A DNA stretch of 64,000 nt from Thiohalocapsa sp. GTDB taxonomy: Bacteria > Pseudomonadota > Gammaproteobacteria > Chromatiales > Chromatiaceae. A program made the translations under genes and the position numbers. The notes below the pieces were generated by a model. It saw only the letters and a program-made list of their open reading frames with translations, searched no databases and was not told the DNA's origin. The DNA lies in assembly GCA_028277725.1 (NCBI GenBank), contig JANQFX010000111.1, positions 1 through 64,000 on the forward strand, in the 5' to 3' direction. The first letter of the stretch is position 1; each line of letters starts with the position of its first letter. Positions 38,019 to 46,690 of this stretch are shown one piece after another.

Positions 38019-39491
38019 ATGCGCGTAGTCATCGTCCACTACCACCTGCAGACCGGCGGCGTCGGCCGGGTCGTGCAACACGCCTGCAGGGCGCTGCTCG
38101 CGCGAGGCGAGCGCGTGGTCGTGCTCTCTGGTGCGGCGGCGCAGGTCTCGCTGCCGGAGGGCACGGCACTCACCGTGCTGCCGGGCATGGAGTATGAGGA
38201 GCGCCGCGAACCGCAGACGCCTGACCGGCTCGCCGCAATCATGATCCAGGCCGCAACGGATGCGCTCGGCGGCACACCGGACCTCTGGCACCTGCACAAC
38301 CACTGCCTCGGCAAGAACACCGCCCTGCCCGGTGCCGTGCTGCGGCTGGCCCGCGGTGGCCATCGGCTCCTGCTGCAGCCGCACGATTTCGCCGAGGATG
38401 GCCGGCCGGGACTCTATCTGCGGATGCGTGAGGAATTGGCGGGAGGCGATGTCGGCCGGCTCTCCGCGTTGCTCTATCCGCTGGCGCCGAACATCCACTA
38501 CGCGACCCTGAACGAACGCGACCGCCGCTTCCTGGCGAGCGCCGGGGTCCCGGACCAGCAACTGCATCTGCTGCCCAACGCGGTCTCCATGGGTATGCCC
38601 GGTTCGGAGTCGCCGGCACCAGCGCCTGCACCACAACGAAGCGGTCCGCGGGAGCGGCTGTGGCTGTATCCGACCCGCGCCATCCGCCGCAAGAACCTCG
38701 GCGAGTTCCTGCTCTGGGCCGCGCTAGCGGAGGAACAGGATCGATTCGCCGTGACCCAGGCGCCCCAGAACCCGCAGGAACGCCCGATCTACGAGCAATG
38801 GGTAGCCCTGGCGCAGGAGCTGAACCTGCCCGTGCGCTTCGAGGTCGGCGGCGGTGATCTGGGCTTTCCGGCACTGATCGAGAGCTGCCACGCCCTGGTG
38901 ACGACCAGCGTCGCCGAGGGGTTCGGACTCGCCTTCCTGGAGCCCTGGCTGATGGGTCGGCCGCTGGTCGGGCGTGACCTGCCCGAGATTACCGCGGACT
39001 TCGTCGCCGAGGGGGTGCGCCTGCCCGGGCAGTACCAGCGGCTCGATGTGCCGCTCGCTTGGGTCGATGAAGCGCGCCTGCGGGATGCGTTCGAACTCGC
39101 CGTCCGGCAACGCGCCGACGCCTATGGGCGTGCGTCGGGCGACGCCGCGGAGCACGCCTGGGCAAACGCCCTGGAAGACGGGAGAATCGACTTCGGCCGA
39201 CTGGACGAGACGGCCCAGACCGCGGTTATCCGGCGCGTGCACGCGGACCCATCGGCCGGCCAGGCGCTGCAGCCACGCCGACTGGACGCATCTGCGGCAG
39301 ACTCGGTCATCCAATCCAACCTCGGCGTCGTCGACCGCCGCTACTCCCTGGAGGGCTTTGGCCAGCGGCTCCTGGCCATCTATGCCACCGTCGCCGGCTC
39401 GACGCCGTCCGCCACCTTCGGTGCCGCGGATGGCGAGACCCTGCTCGAGCACTTCCTCGACCCACGGCGTCTCACCCTGCTGCGCACCTGA
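38019..39491 (+). CDS. GT4 family glycosyltransferase (second)
   Basis: A 490-residue GT-B transferase starting MRVVIVHYHLQTGGVGRVV, the usual opening of this family. The donor half includes LWLYPTRAIRRKNLGEFLL, then FEVGGGDLGFPALIESCHALV and E-x7-E in SVAEGFGLAFLEPWLMGRPLVG. An additional helical C-terminal region of about 100 residues follows the catalytic part. An in-frame ATG six codons upstream (38001) is an alternative start. It is followed after 57 bases by the HAD hydrolase gene and lies divergent to the other GT4/phosphorylase operon, suggesting one pathway split into two operons. Confidence 0.84.
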   Translation: MRVVIVHYHLQTGGVGRVVQHACRALLARGERVVVLSGAAAQVSLPEGTALTVLPGMEYEERREPQTPDRLAAIMIQAATDALGGTPDLWHLHNHCLGKNTALPGAVLRLARGGHRLLLQPHDFAEDGRPGLYLRMREELAGGDVGRLSALLYPLAPNIHYATLNERDRRFLASAGVPDQQLHLLPNAVSMGMPGSESPAPAPAPQRSGPRERLWLYPTRAIRRKNLGEFLLWAALAEEQDRFAVTQAPQNPQERPIYEQWVALAQELNLPVRFEVGGGDLGFPALIESCHALVTTSVAEGFGLAFLEPWLMGRPLVGRDLPEITADFVAEGVRLPGQYQRLDVPLAWVDEARLRDAFELAVRQRADAYGRASGDAAEHAWANALEDGRIDFGRLDETAQTAVIRRVHADPSAGQALQPRRLDASAADSVIQSNLGVVDRRYSLEGFGQRLLAIYATVAGSTPSATFGAADGETLLEHFLDPRRLTLLRT

Positions 39492-39548
39492 AACGGGCAT
39501 CGGCGCACACGTGGGTTTCCCGACCGACCTTGACTACGATTCCCGACC

Positions 39549-40427
39549 ATGGCCGACACCCTGCTGGCACACATCGACGCGCTGACCAAACCGTTGAGCC
39601 CGCAACCGACGGACCTTGCCCCACGGCTGGGACCGCTCGACGGCATCCGCGCCGTCGTCTTCGACATCTACGGCACCCTGGTGATGTCCGGCTGCGGCGA
39701 CATCGGCCTGACACGGACCAAGACCACCGACAGCCCGTTCGAGGACGCCTGGACCGCCGTCGGGCTTCCATCGGAGACCGCGCCGACCGATGGAGCCGCC
39801 GCCCTCGGGGCACTTATCCGCCAGGACCATGCCACGAGCCGCGCAGCCGGCGTGGAGCACCCGGAGGTGGACATTCTGGTCATCTGGCATCGGCTGCTGG
39901 AGGCCCAGGGCGTCGCATCGGATGACGGATTGCGCAGCCGCCTCGCCCTCGAGTACGAGCTTCGCACCAACCCCGTCTGGCCCATGCCCCGTCTCGCGGA
40001 GACGCTAAACGAGCTTGCCGATCGGAGGCTGGTGCTCGGCATCGTCTCCAACGCGCAGTTCTACACGCCGCTGATGCTGCGAGCCTTCCTCGGCCAGTCG
40101 CTCGATGAAGTGGGTTTCGATGACGCCTGCTGCGCCTGGTCCTATCGGCAGGGGGTCGCGAAGCCGTCGAGAACGGTCTATGCACCGGCGCTTGACGGAT
40201 TGCGCGAGCGCCACGGGATCGCGGCGCATGAGGTACTCTACATCGGCAACGACATGCGCAACGACATTCGCCCGGCTCAGGCCCTCGGCTGCCGCACCGC
40301 CCTATTCGCCGGTGATGCCCGATCACTGCGTCTGCGGCGGGATGATCCGGGCATGGAACGCGTTCGGCCCGACCGCGTGCTCACGGCGCTGTCCGAGGTC
40401 TTGGACCTTGTCCCCAACTCAGTCTGA
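39549..40427 (+). CDS. HAD-superfamily hydrolase
   Basis: A 292-residue HAD protein. Motif I is VVFDIYGTLV (nucleophile Asp39; the usual second Asp is Tyr, as in 2-haloacid-dehalogenase-like members), motif II is GIVSNAQF, motif III Lys is in GVAKPSRTVY, and motif IV is YIGNDMRNDIRPAQ. A helical cap lies between motifs I and II (about 50-140). In this setting it may dephosphorylate a sugar-phosphate or phosphoglycerate-linked glycoside made by the adjacent GT4, but the Tyr in motif I makes phosphatase activity less certain. It is co-directional with the GT4 gene 57 bases upstream. Confidence 0.83.
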   Translation: MADTLLAHIDALTKPLSPQPTDLAPRLGPLDGIRAVVFDIYGTLVMSGCGDIGLTRTKTTDSPFEDAWTAVGLPSETAPTDGAAALGALIRQDHATSRAAGVEHPEVDILVIWHRLLEAQGVASDDGLRSRLALEYELRTNPVWPMPRLAETLNELADRRLVLGIVSNAQFYTPLMLRAFLGQSLDEVGFDDACCAWSYRQGVAKPSRTVYAPALDGLRERHGIAAHEVLYIGNDMRNDIRPAQALGCRTALFAGDARSLRLRRDDPGMERVRPDRVLTALSEVLDLVPNSV

Positions 40428-40545
40428 TAGGGCTGCCGAGAGATGCGCGTGCCGGCACGAGCGCGTTGAGTGTCGTAGGCTGTCCGAGTCGGCAAGGCCG
40501 TCATGCTGTGCAAACCACCCCACTTGACCCCGAGGTGCGAGAACC

Positions 40546-41361
40546 ATGCAGGCAGTTGCGTCCCGTGAATACAAGATGATGCTGCAAGCCGCGAAGTTCG
40601 TCGGCGAGGAGGCCCAGCTCCGCGAAGCGGCCGGCGGCCTTTGGCGCGATCTGGCGGGCATCATCTTGCCCAGCGTCCTCGCCGTCAGCGGCACGGATGA
40701 TGTCGAGCGCAAGCGTCGGAAGGTGTGCTTCCTGGACACGGCGGACCACGCAATGCGAGGACGCGACTACGTGATCCGCGAGCGCATCGATCTCGACGAT
40801 GAAGAGCGCGAGCTAACGCTCAAGTTCCGGCATCAGGATCGATACATCAGCCAGGATCGGGACATGCAACCGGCCAAGGGCTTCTCCGAGGACATGAAGT
40901 TCGAGGAGGACATCAAGCCAAGGTTTCAGGCGCTATACAGCTTCTCAAGCAGCGTGTTGCTCAAGCCCGACACCGCGCTGGGGACGCTCAAGGACGTGCA
41001 TGACCTGTTTCCCGGCCTGGCGAAGGCTGTAGAGGACGTCCCCGAATCGGCGCCTCTGGCAATCGTCGGCGACTTCATCGGCTATGAACGCGTGATCAAA
41101 GGAACGACCTTCCAGATCGGCAAAGACCCCGAGGCGTTCGCCGAATGCTCACTGACGCTCTGGTACGCGGAAGAGCAGGGCGAAGAGCCCCTGGTCGCCG
41201 AGTTCAGCTTCAAGTACAAGGACGAGAAGGAAGACTACACGGCCGCACAGGCTCGACGCGCCCACGGCGCCTTTTTGGCGATGCAGGACAAGCTCGGCGA
41301 TTGGATCGACGGTGAATCGATGACGAAGACCGCCTATGTCTACGCAAAGGCGGTCGGCTAA
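40546..41361 (+). CDS. CYTH/triphosphate-tunnel-like protein
   Basis: A 271-residue soluble protein with no signal or membrane segment. It resembles the CYTH fold: an N-terminal EYKMML in place of the ExExK strand, then KVCFLDTADHAMRGRDYVIRER (the FLDT..L....LR.R pattern) and LTLKFRHQDRY. Later acidic strands such as VGDFIGYERV and VAEFSFKYKD follow. CYTH proteins act on triphosphates or adenylate, but the catalytic residues are only partly matched, so no activity is claimed. It stands alone between the glycoside cluster and the AT-richer region, 118 bases after the HAD gene. Confidence 0.6.
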   Translation: MQAVASREYKMMLQAAKFVGEEAQLREAAGGLWRDLAGIILPSVLAVSGTDDVERKRRKVCFLDTADHAMRGRDYVIRERIDLDDEERELTLKFRHQDRYISQDRDMQPAKGFSEDMKFEEDIKPRFQALYSFSSSVLLKPDTALGTLKDVHDLFPGLAKAVEDVPESAPLAIVGDFIGYERVIKGTTFQIGKDPEAFAECSLTLWYAEEQGEEPLVAEFSFKYKDEKEDYTAAQARRAHGAFLAMQDKLGDWIDGESMTKTAYVYAKAVG

Positions 41362-41966
41362 GTAAGGACGTGCTCAAGTGAGGCGCTGTCAGCGTCGGGA
41401 TCATCGCCCCGCCGCAGCCCACGACGAAGGTGACGATGCCTCCGCCGCGCCGCGGCCTCTCATCGGCCCAGTCCTCTTCCTCCGTCCCGGCGATGCGGCC
41501 AGCCCACTCGCTCACCGCCTCTGATAGTCACTGCCCCGCGCGGTCCGGTAGACAGCGCACGATCGGCCTCAGCACACTGATCCGAACCGGGCCACCGTCG
41601 GCATCGAACCGTCCTCGCACTCCAGCGTGAGGCGGCGCCATCCGCTGCGCTCCCGGCCTTCCGCCTATGCTCCTCCATCTCCATCAAGCTCTCCGTGGGC
41701 CGCACCGTCATCCTGGTCCCCTTACCGGGTCTGTTGCCAAACACGCGTCCCGGCCATCGCAACACCGCCAACCGGGATGAGTCCTCATCGCCCCGGCTGC
41801 TGTTGCAAGCATCGAGTTCATCACCGCCAGTGCATTCATCAGGCATGTCTAGCAGTGCACCCCCCCGATACGATTGAAATGCAAGCGCGCCCCGGCCGAG
41901 TACTCCCGCGAATCGCTCCATCTTCATCCACAACGCTGGCCGATTTCTAAGGCAACGGATCATTCA
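41362..41966. other. Gene-poor junction, no gene recognised
   Basis: About 600 bases without a convincing gene. A minus-strand frame of 167 codons (41460-41963) is open but Arg/Gly/Ser-rich and unrecognised. The stretch marks the change from GC-rich DNA to the AT-richer genes downstream and could be the remnant of an integration or deletion. No terminal repeats or transposase motifs were seen. Confidence 0.4.
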
Positions 41967-43772
41967 ATGAAAAAAGCAGTTCTTGCACTTTCAGTTATTG
42001 CACTTTCTGCTGCCTTGATTATCCTCTTGTTCCCCGAGCTCATATTCGACTCAAACGGTGGAAACGGACTCTCCGAGCGCTTCCAAGTCGGCCCTGCAGA
42101 GGTATCCCGGGGGCAAGCACTGCAAGCCTACAATGACCTGACGCATGGGCTTTTCGTGATCAGCGTCCTCTCTGCATTGATCTATCTGATAAGGCGCTAC
42201 TTGACATGCACGACGGGTCCAATCGTAGTGATCGACAAGAACTCGATCGCATCCTTACTCGGTCGGGTTCTTTGCTACCCCTTGACCTCTATTGTTTTCA
42301 TAATTTACACCGCTGCGATGCTGCAGGGTACCAGCTGGTATTTCGTCGAAGTGGTTGGGTGGTTCGACGGAATCTATCGCGACGATCTTCTCGAGAACTT
42401 TGGGCTCAACTCCGAGCTTCTCAGGGAAACGATGCGGCGCAACGATTTTCGTTTCTTCCCCCTTGCGCATCAAGACCTTCAAATCCTCGGTTGGTTCACG
42501 CCATACGTCAAGGTCTGGATGCTAGTCAACGCGCTTGAGTTGTTGGTCATTGTGATCGTCAGCGTCCGGTTCACGCAGCGACTCACCGGCTCAAGTGCCC
42601 CGTTCATCGTTCTTGGCGCCACGTTGCTCTTCTTGATCCAACCGGCGGCTGCGAAGCCTTTCTTTCAGTTTCCCTATTCAGAGCGCATGCTGGTGTTCTT
42701 CTATGCGCTTTTCATCTATTCTTATCTCGCCTACCAGCAAACCCGGCGCGAAAAGTACCTGGCTGCGGTGCTGGCGACTGCAATCATCGGTATCTTCTTG
42801 AAAGACACCGCGTTCCTACTGTTCGGGACCCCAGCGGCCGTGACGCTAGTGCTCGGCGCGCTGGGAAAGCTCGATGGCTATGAGACCGCGAGGGGGAAGT
42901 CGCGACAGGCCTGGATCAGAAGCTATCGCCTCGAACTCTGGTTGCTCGGGCTTGTTGGCACTTTCTTCATCGCCTATTTCGTCTTGAGTTTCCTGCCCAG
43001 CGTCGCGTCGGCGAACGCGGCTTATACGTCAAGCGCAACAAGGTTCTCGCTGACCGGCCTGTCTGAAGACATCCGTCTTTGGTTGGTTCTCGCTGTCTTC
43101 GGCTCTCGGGCCATCCTCATTGCGCTCGGCCGGGCCTCCCCGGGGGTACTCGATTCAGCCAACTTGGCCGTCATCCTGTATACCCTCGCCATTACATATC
43201 TGATCGGTCTCGATGCTCGCTCCTACCTCGCGTTGCCGGTTCAGTTCGTTGCGGTACTCAATTTCATTTATCTCTGGAGTCTAGCATCCGCCCGCGCGCG
43301 ACATGTCCCTCGTGCCCTGCGCGCAGTATCGATTTCCGCCCTTCTGGCCGTTGTTCTTCTCATCGCGTACGAACATACGCACAAGCACAATTTCTACAGT
43401 ACCGTGGTCGACATCAAGGCGCAGCAGGCTGCGTGGATGAAGACCTTCCGGCAGGCTGAAAGGTTGGTACGGAAGAAAAACGAGGCGGGTGAGGCGATCA
43501 ATGTACTCTATACGAAGTCGTGGTTCAGGCATTATCGCCATCTGGATAGGCTCAACTACGACAGACTAGTCTTCCTCGATCCCGAGCATCTCACCTATGA
43601 GGTGAGGGAGGGGGCGAACAAGGGCGAGCAATATGCGCCAGAGCCGGGCGACCTTCTCGTCAACCCGGACAATCAGGATATCCATCTAATTCAGGAAGAG
43701 CTAGCGAAGTACCGGCTTGTATTCGATGCCGATCCCAGACTGAGGAACGGAAAGATCTACGAGTACCAATAG
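41967..43772 (+). CDS. Polytopic membrane protein, GT-C-like, function unknown
   Basis: A 601-residue protein with about eleven or twelve hydrophobic helices (the first at residues 3-24) and a soluble C-terminal domain of about 120 residues after the last helix (near AVVLLIAYEHTHKH). The layout resembles GT-C glycosyltransferases or O-antigen-modifying proteins, but no diagnostic motif was found, so the function is left open. Codon use is visibly more AT-rich than the rest of the window. It is followed at 28 bases by a GtrA-type gene, supporting a role in envelope glycosylation. The ATG at 41967 gives a clean membrane start. Confidence 0.7.
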   Translation: MKKAVLALSVIALSAALIILLFPELIFDSNGGNGLSERFQVGPAEVSRGQALQAYNDLTHGLFVISVLSALIYLIRRYLTCTTGPIVVIDKNSIASLLGRVLCYPLTSIVFIIYTAAMLQGTSWYFVEVVGWFDGIYRDDLLENFGLNSELLRETMRRNDFRFFPLAHQDLQILGWFTPYVKVWMLVNALELLVIVIVSVRFTQRLTGSSAPFIVLGATLLFLIQPAAAKPFFQFPYSERMLVFFYALFIYSYLAYQQTRREKYLAAVLATAIIGIFLKDTAFLLFGTPAAVTLVLGALGKLDGYETARGKSRQAWIRSYRLELWLLGLVGTFFIAYFVLSFLPSVASANAAYTSSATRFSLTGLSEDIRLWLVLAVFGSRAILIALGRASPGVLDSANLAVILYTLAITYLIGLDARSYLALPVQFVAVLNFIYLWSLASARARHVPRALRAVSISALLAVVLLIAYEHTHKHNFYSTVVDIKAQQAAWMKTFRQAERLVRKKNEAGEAINVLYTKSWFRHYRHLDRLNYDRLVFLDPEHLTYEVREGANKGEQYAPEPGDLLVNPDNQDIHLIQEELAKYRLVFDADPRLRNGKIYEYQ

Positions 43773-43799
43773 CCTAGGACTCCAATAAGATACCGAGCA

Positions 43800-44258
43800 A
43801 TGTCCCACCGTCACACACAAGCCCCGGCGCAACGGGCACCAGCAGCGCATGCGAAGCAATACTCCCGAGCAAAGTCCCTGGGCGAAACTGCTGCACAGTT
43901 CGCGAAGTTTGCGACGGTTGGCGCAATTGGAACACTCGCGCATTACACAGTCTTAATCGTCGCCGTCGAGTTGTGGAAGACAGATGCCGTGCTCGCCTCG
44001 TCGGCGGGCGCACTCACGGGCGCGCTGGTCAACTACGCACTCAACTATTCCTTTACTTTCGCTAGCGACAAGCGACATCGTGATGCGCTGCCCAGATTTC
44101 TACTCGTTGCCGGCGTGGGATTCGTCCTCAACGGACTTCTGATGGCGATGATCACCGGCGTCTTTCAGGTGATGTATCTATTGGCGCAGCTCGCAACCAC
44201 GCTCCTCGTGCTAATTTGGAACTACGTCGGCAACCGGCTCTGGACATTTCGTCACTGA
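43800..44258 (+). CDS. GtrA-family membrane protein
   Basis: A 152-residue protein with four membrane helices and the GtrA signatures FAKFATVGAIGTLAHYTVL, ALVNYALNYSFTF and LIWNYVGNRLWTF. GtrA proteins are thought to flip undecaprenyl-phosphate-linked sugar across the inner membrane for O-antigen or teichoic acid glycosylation. It is convergent with the GtrB-like GT2 gene just downstream (8-base gap), an expected partner although on the other strand. A short Ala/His-rich N-terminal tail precedes the first helix. Confidence 0.9.
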   Translation: MSHRHTQAPAQRAPAAHAKQYSRAKSLGETAAQFAKFATVGAIGTLAHYTVLIVAVELWKTDAVLASSAGALTGALVNYALNYSFTFASDKRHRDALPRFLLVAGVGFVLNGLLMAMITGVFQVMYLLAQLATTLLVLIWNYVGNRLWTFRH

Positions 44259-44266
44259 GGGCGGAG

Positions 44267-45262
44267 TTATCCACGGGAAGAGGCGCGTACCGTCTGGGCT
44301 TCCTCTTTCCGAGCACAGACGGAGGAGACAAGGTAGATCGGCCGCTGTTTGATCTCATCGTAGATCTTCGCGATGTACTCGCCGATGATGCCGAGGCTGA
44401 TCATGACGAAGCTGGACAGGATCAGCATGGTTGTGATGATTGTGGCGAAGCCGGACACTGCTGTGCCATGAAACCAAGACCAAAGGGCATCGCCACCGAC
44501 AAACAAGCCAAGCAGCATAGTCAGTACACCGAGTGAGGTCACGATGCGCAGAGGCGCGTTGGTGAATGATAGGATAGCCGTCAACGCCAACTGGATCAGC
44601 GCGATCATCCCCCACTTGCTTTCGCCGTCTTCGCGTTCGGCGACCGAGAAAGGTACATCGGTCTGCGGAAAACCCAACCACAAGGATAGGCCGCGATAGA
44701 ATCGGACACGTTCGGGCAGTTCGCGCGCCAACACATCGACCACCGAGCGATCGAGGAGCTTGTAGTCTGAGGCATTGTGGACGTCGACGCCGCCGAGACT
44801 GGTCAAGAGCGCATTGAACACGCGCGCCCTCACGCGTACCAAGAAGGCATCGTTCGGTCGATCCTGCTTGACCGCGTTGACGACCTTGAAGCCCGCCCCC
44901 CAACGGTCGACGAGCTGCGGAATGAGTTCGGGCGGATGCTGAAGATCCGCATCCATGGTGATCACCAGATCGCCGGCAGATTGCCTTAGTCCAGCGAGCA
45001 ATGCCGCTTCCTTGCCGAAGTTTCGGCTCAACTGGAGACCCACTACGCGCTCGTTGGCCGCGGCTAACCGTTCAATGACCGAAAACGTTCCATCGACGCT
45101 GCCGTCGTCGATGATGACGAGTTCGTAAGTGTCAGTACAACTGGAAACGACCGCTTCGATGGACGCGATCGCCTTCTGCAACCCTGCGACTTCGTTATGT
45201 GCCGGTACGACGACGCTGATATATGGTGCGGACGCCAAGCACCCAGTAGCTTGATCAGACAA
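44267..45262 (-). CDS. GtrB-like GT2 glycosyltransferase
   Basis: A 331-residue family 2 transferase with YISVVVPAHNEVAGLQKA, LVIIDDGSVDGT, LSRNFGKEAAL, MDADLQHPPELIPQL, and two C-terminal membrane helices followed by IIGEYIAKIYDEIKQRPIYLV. This is the bactoprenol-glucosyl/other-sugar transferase type, the natural partner of GtrA. Its first codons overlap the end of the upstream deacetylase gene by eight bases. It belongs to the AT-richer glycan patch. Confidence 0.9.
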   Translation of the reverse strand: MSDQATGCLASAPYISVVVPAHNEVAGLQKAIASIEAVVSSCTDTYELVIIDDGSVDGTFSVIERLAAANERVVGLQLSRNFGKEAALLAGLRQSAGDLVITMDADLQHPPELIPQLVDRWGAGFKVVNAVKQDRPNDAFLVRVRARVFNALLTSLGGVDVHNASDYKLLDRSVVDVLARELPERVRFYRGLSLWLGFPQTDVPFSVAEREDGESKWGMIALIQLALTAILSFTNAPLRIVTSLGVLTMLLGLFVGGDALWSWFHGTAVSGFATIITTMLILSSFVMISLGIIGEYIAKIYDEIKQRPIYLVSSVCARKEEAQTVRASSRG

Positions 45263-46103
45263 AGTGGCGATAACCTACGATTTCGATTGCGAACTGTTCA
45301 CGCAAGGCCGCGAACTCAGGGCTCAGCAGCGCAGCAAGTTCCTGGTTCCAATGGTGGTAGTGCGTTAGCGCACTATCCGAGATATCTCCGCTCTCGCACC
45401 ACCCTGGGTGGCACATGAGTTCGGCAGGCGCGTCGGGCGCCAACCGTGGGCCGAGCGCCTCAAGGTATTGCAAGCCGAGTCTACCGCTGACCGACAGACC
45501 AAGCATCCGAGGCATCCTGGCTTCCAATCCGTCAGGCCTCTGTAACCAGGATAGGCCCTGTATCAGGGCATTCCGGACAACGCCGGCGCTCGAGGTCGCG
45601 TAGCCCCAATCAGGAGCGGAGTGTCGCACGAATTGAATCCGGCGCTCCCGGGCGAGTCGCACAACCGCACCGTATATGCCAGGCAGCATGTGCACATGTT
45701 CGTGGGAATTGAGGAAGACCGGCGAGACACCGAGTGCGACGCAGCGATCGATCTGAGCGGCGAACTCCTCCGTGATCTCGCACAGGAGCGGACCCCGGAT
45801 CGGCAAGCGAAGCGCCCACCAAGACTTGCCTGGCAAACCGTGCTTTCCAAACCGCCTGCGCAACGTCCCAGTGAGCGGGCGTCCTGAGGTCAAGTTGAGA
45901 TGGACCCCAATGTCGACTCCAGTCGACTCGAGTAACGGCGCGATCTGGGTCTCCAGGCCGACGCGGTTCGCCATCACGGATGTCGCGCTGATTACGCCGG
46001 CTCGGACGCCCTCCACGATGCCGCTGCTGACACATGGGAAGTAGCCAAAATCGTCTGCATTAACAATGAGATATCTTGGTTCGCCTGCGGAATGAAGCGC
46101 CAT
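45255..46103 (-). CDS. ChbG/HpnK (YdjC) family carbohydrate deacetylase
   Basis: A 282-residue protein with the YdjC signatures YLIVNADDFGYFPCVSSGI, GVHLNLTSGRP and NSHEHVHMLPGIY. The metal-binding Asp/His residues of NADDFG and HEHVH are present, as in ChbG and hopanoid-pathway HpnK deacetylases. It likely removes an acetyl group from an N-acetyl sugar or lipid-linked sugar. The ATG at 46103 (GAGAG upstream) is preferred over a TTG five codons earlier. It is translationally coupled to the GtrB-like gene. Hopanoid synthesis genes are not nearby, so an envelope-glycan role is more likely. Confidence 0.86.
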   Translation of the reverse strand: MALHSAGEPRYLIVNADDFGYFPCVSSGIVEGVRAGVISATSVMANRVGLETQIAPLLESTGVDIGVHLNLTSGRPLTGTLRRRFGKHGLPGKSWWALRLPIRGPLLCEITEEFAAQIDRCVALGVSPVFLNSHEHVHMLPGIYGAVVRLARERRIQFVRHSAPDWGYATSSAGVVRNALIQGLSWLQRPDGLEARMPRMLGLSVSGRLGLQYLEALGPRLAPDAPAELMCHPGWCESGDISDSALTHYHHWNQELAALLSPEFAALREQFAIEIVGYRHFV

Positions 46104-46690
46104 GCTCTCGCCGGACAAGGTAAGAATCGGGAATGTCTGAAGGATGAGCCGTGGTCAACTGGAGTGGCCGAGGAACCAGCGGGTCCGTGTTTCGACGCTG
46201 CCGTTCGGACATCCGGTCGTTTGTATTTCGGTCCGTTTCCCAAGAACGGGCTCATCCGGCCGCCAAGGTCGGTCGCGCCAGGAACCTTCGGCCCTCATCG
46301 GCGGATCGACGAGTCGAGTTTGAGCTGGCGCTGCGGGCATGAGCGGGGATGACATCGTCGGTTTCGAAGCGCTCAGTTTAGGAGATGCCAAGGGATGCGG
46401 GTAGACCTTGGCGGTGCTGCGAATGGTCGAGTGCCACGATAGCGACGTCGCGCCCCGACTCTCAGAGGTCGACGGGATGTCGGCGCTCCGGCGCACTGTC
46501 TCGGTGCGGCTCAATGCTCCTTGATCTCAATGGGCTCCCACGTTCTTGGGGTCGGCCAGGTGCACGGTGGAGGCGACCCAGGGGCCGACGGCACAGACGG
46601 AGCAACACCCGCGGTTGAAGCCAGGCGTTGCAATGACGGCCTTTGAATGACGGACATCTCGGGCCAACTCGCCGCTTCCGACGGCCGGGG
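46104..46690. other. Gene-free stretch at the edge of the AT-richer patch
   Basis: About 590 bases with only short, unrecognised open frames on both strands (the longest is a 119-codon minus-strand frame at 46155-46514 that is Ser/Arg-rich and not similar to anything I know). It should contain the promoter of the deacetylase-GT2 operon. No repeats, tRNA or terminator were seen. Confidence 0.4.

Noticed and set aside
40448-40459. CGTGCCGGCACG palindrome after the HAD gene as a terminator
   Set aside because: Self-complementary but with no loop space or T-run; likely chance in GC-rich DNA.
41460-41963. 167-codon minus-strand frame in the gene-poor junction
   Set aside because: No similarity recognised, odd composition, no ribosome-binding site; could be a remnant but not supportable as a gene.
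46155-46514. 119-codon minus-strand frame between the deacetylase and flavoprotein genes
   Set aside because: Ser/Arg/Pro-rich, no recognisable domain, no good start signal.
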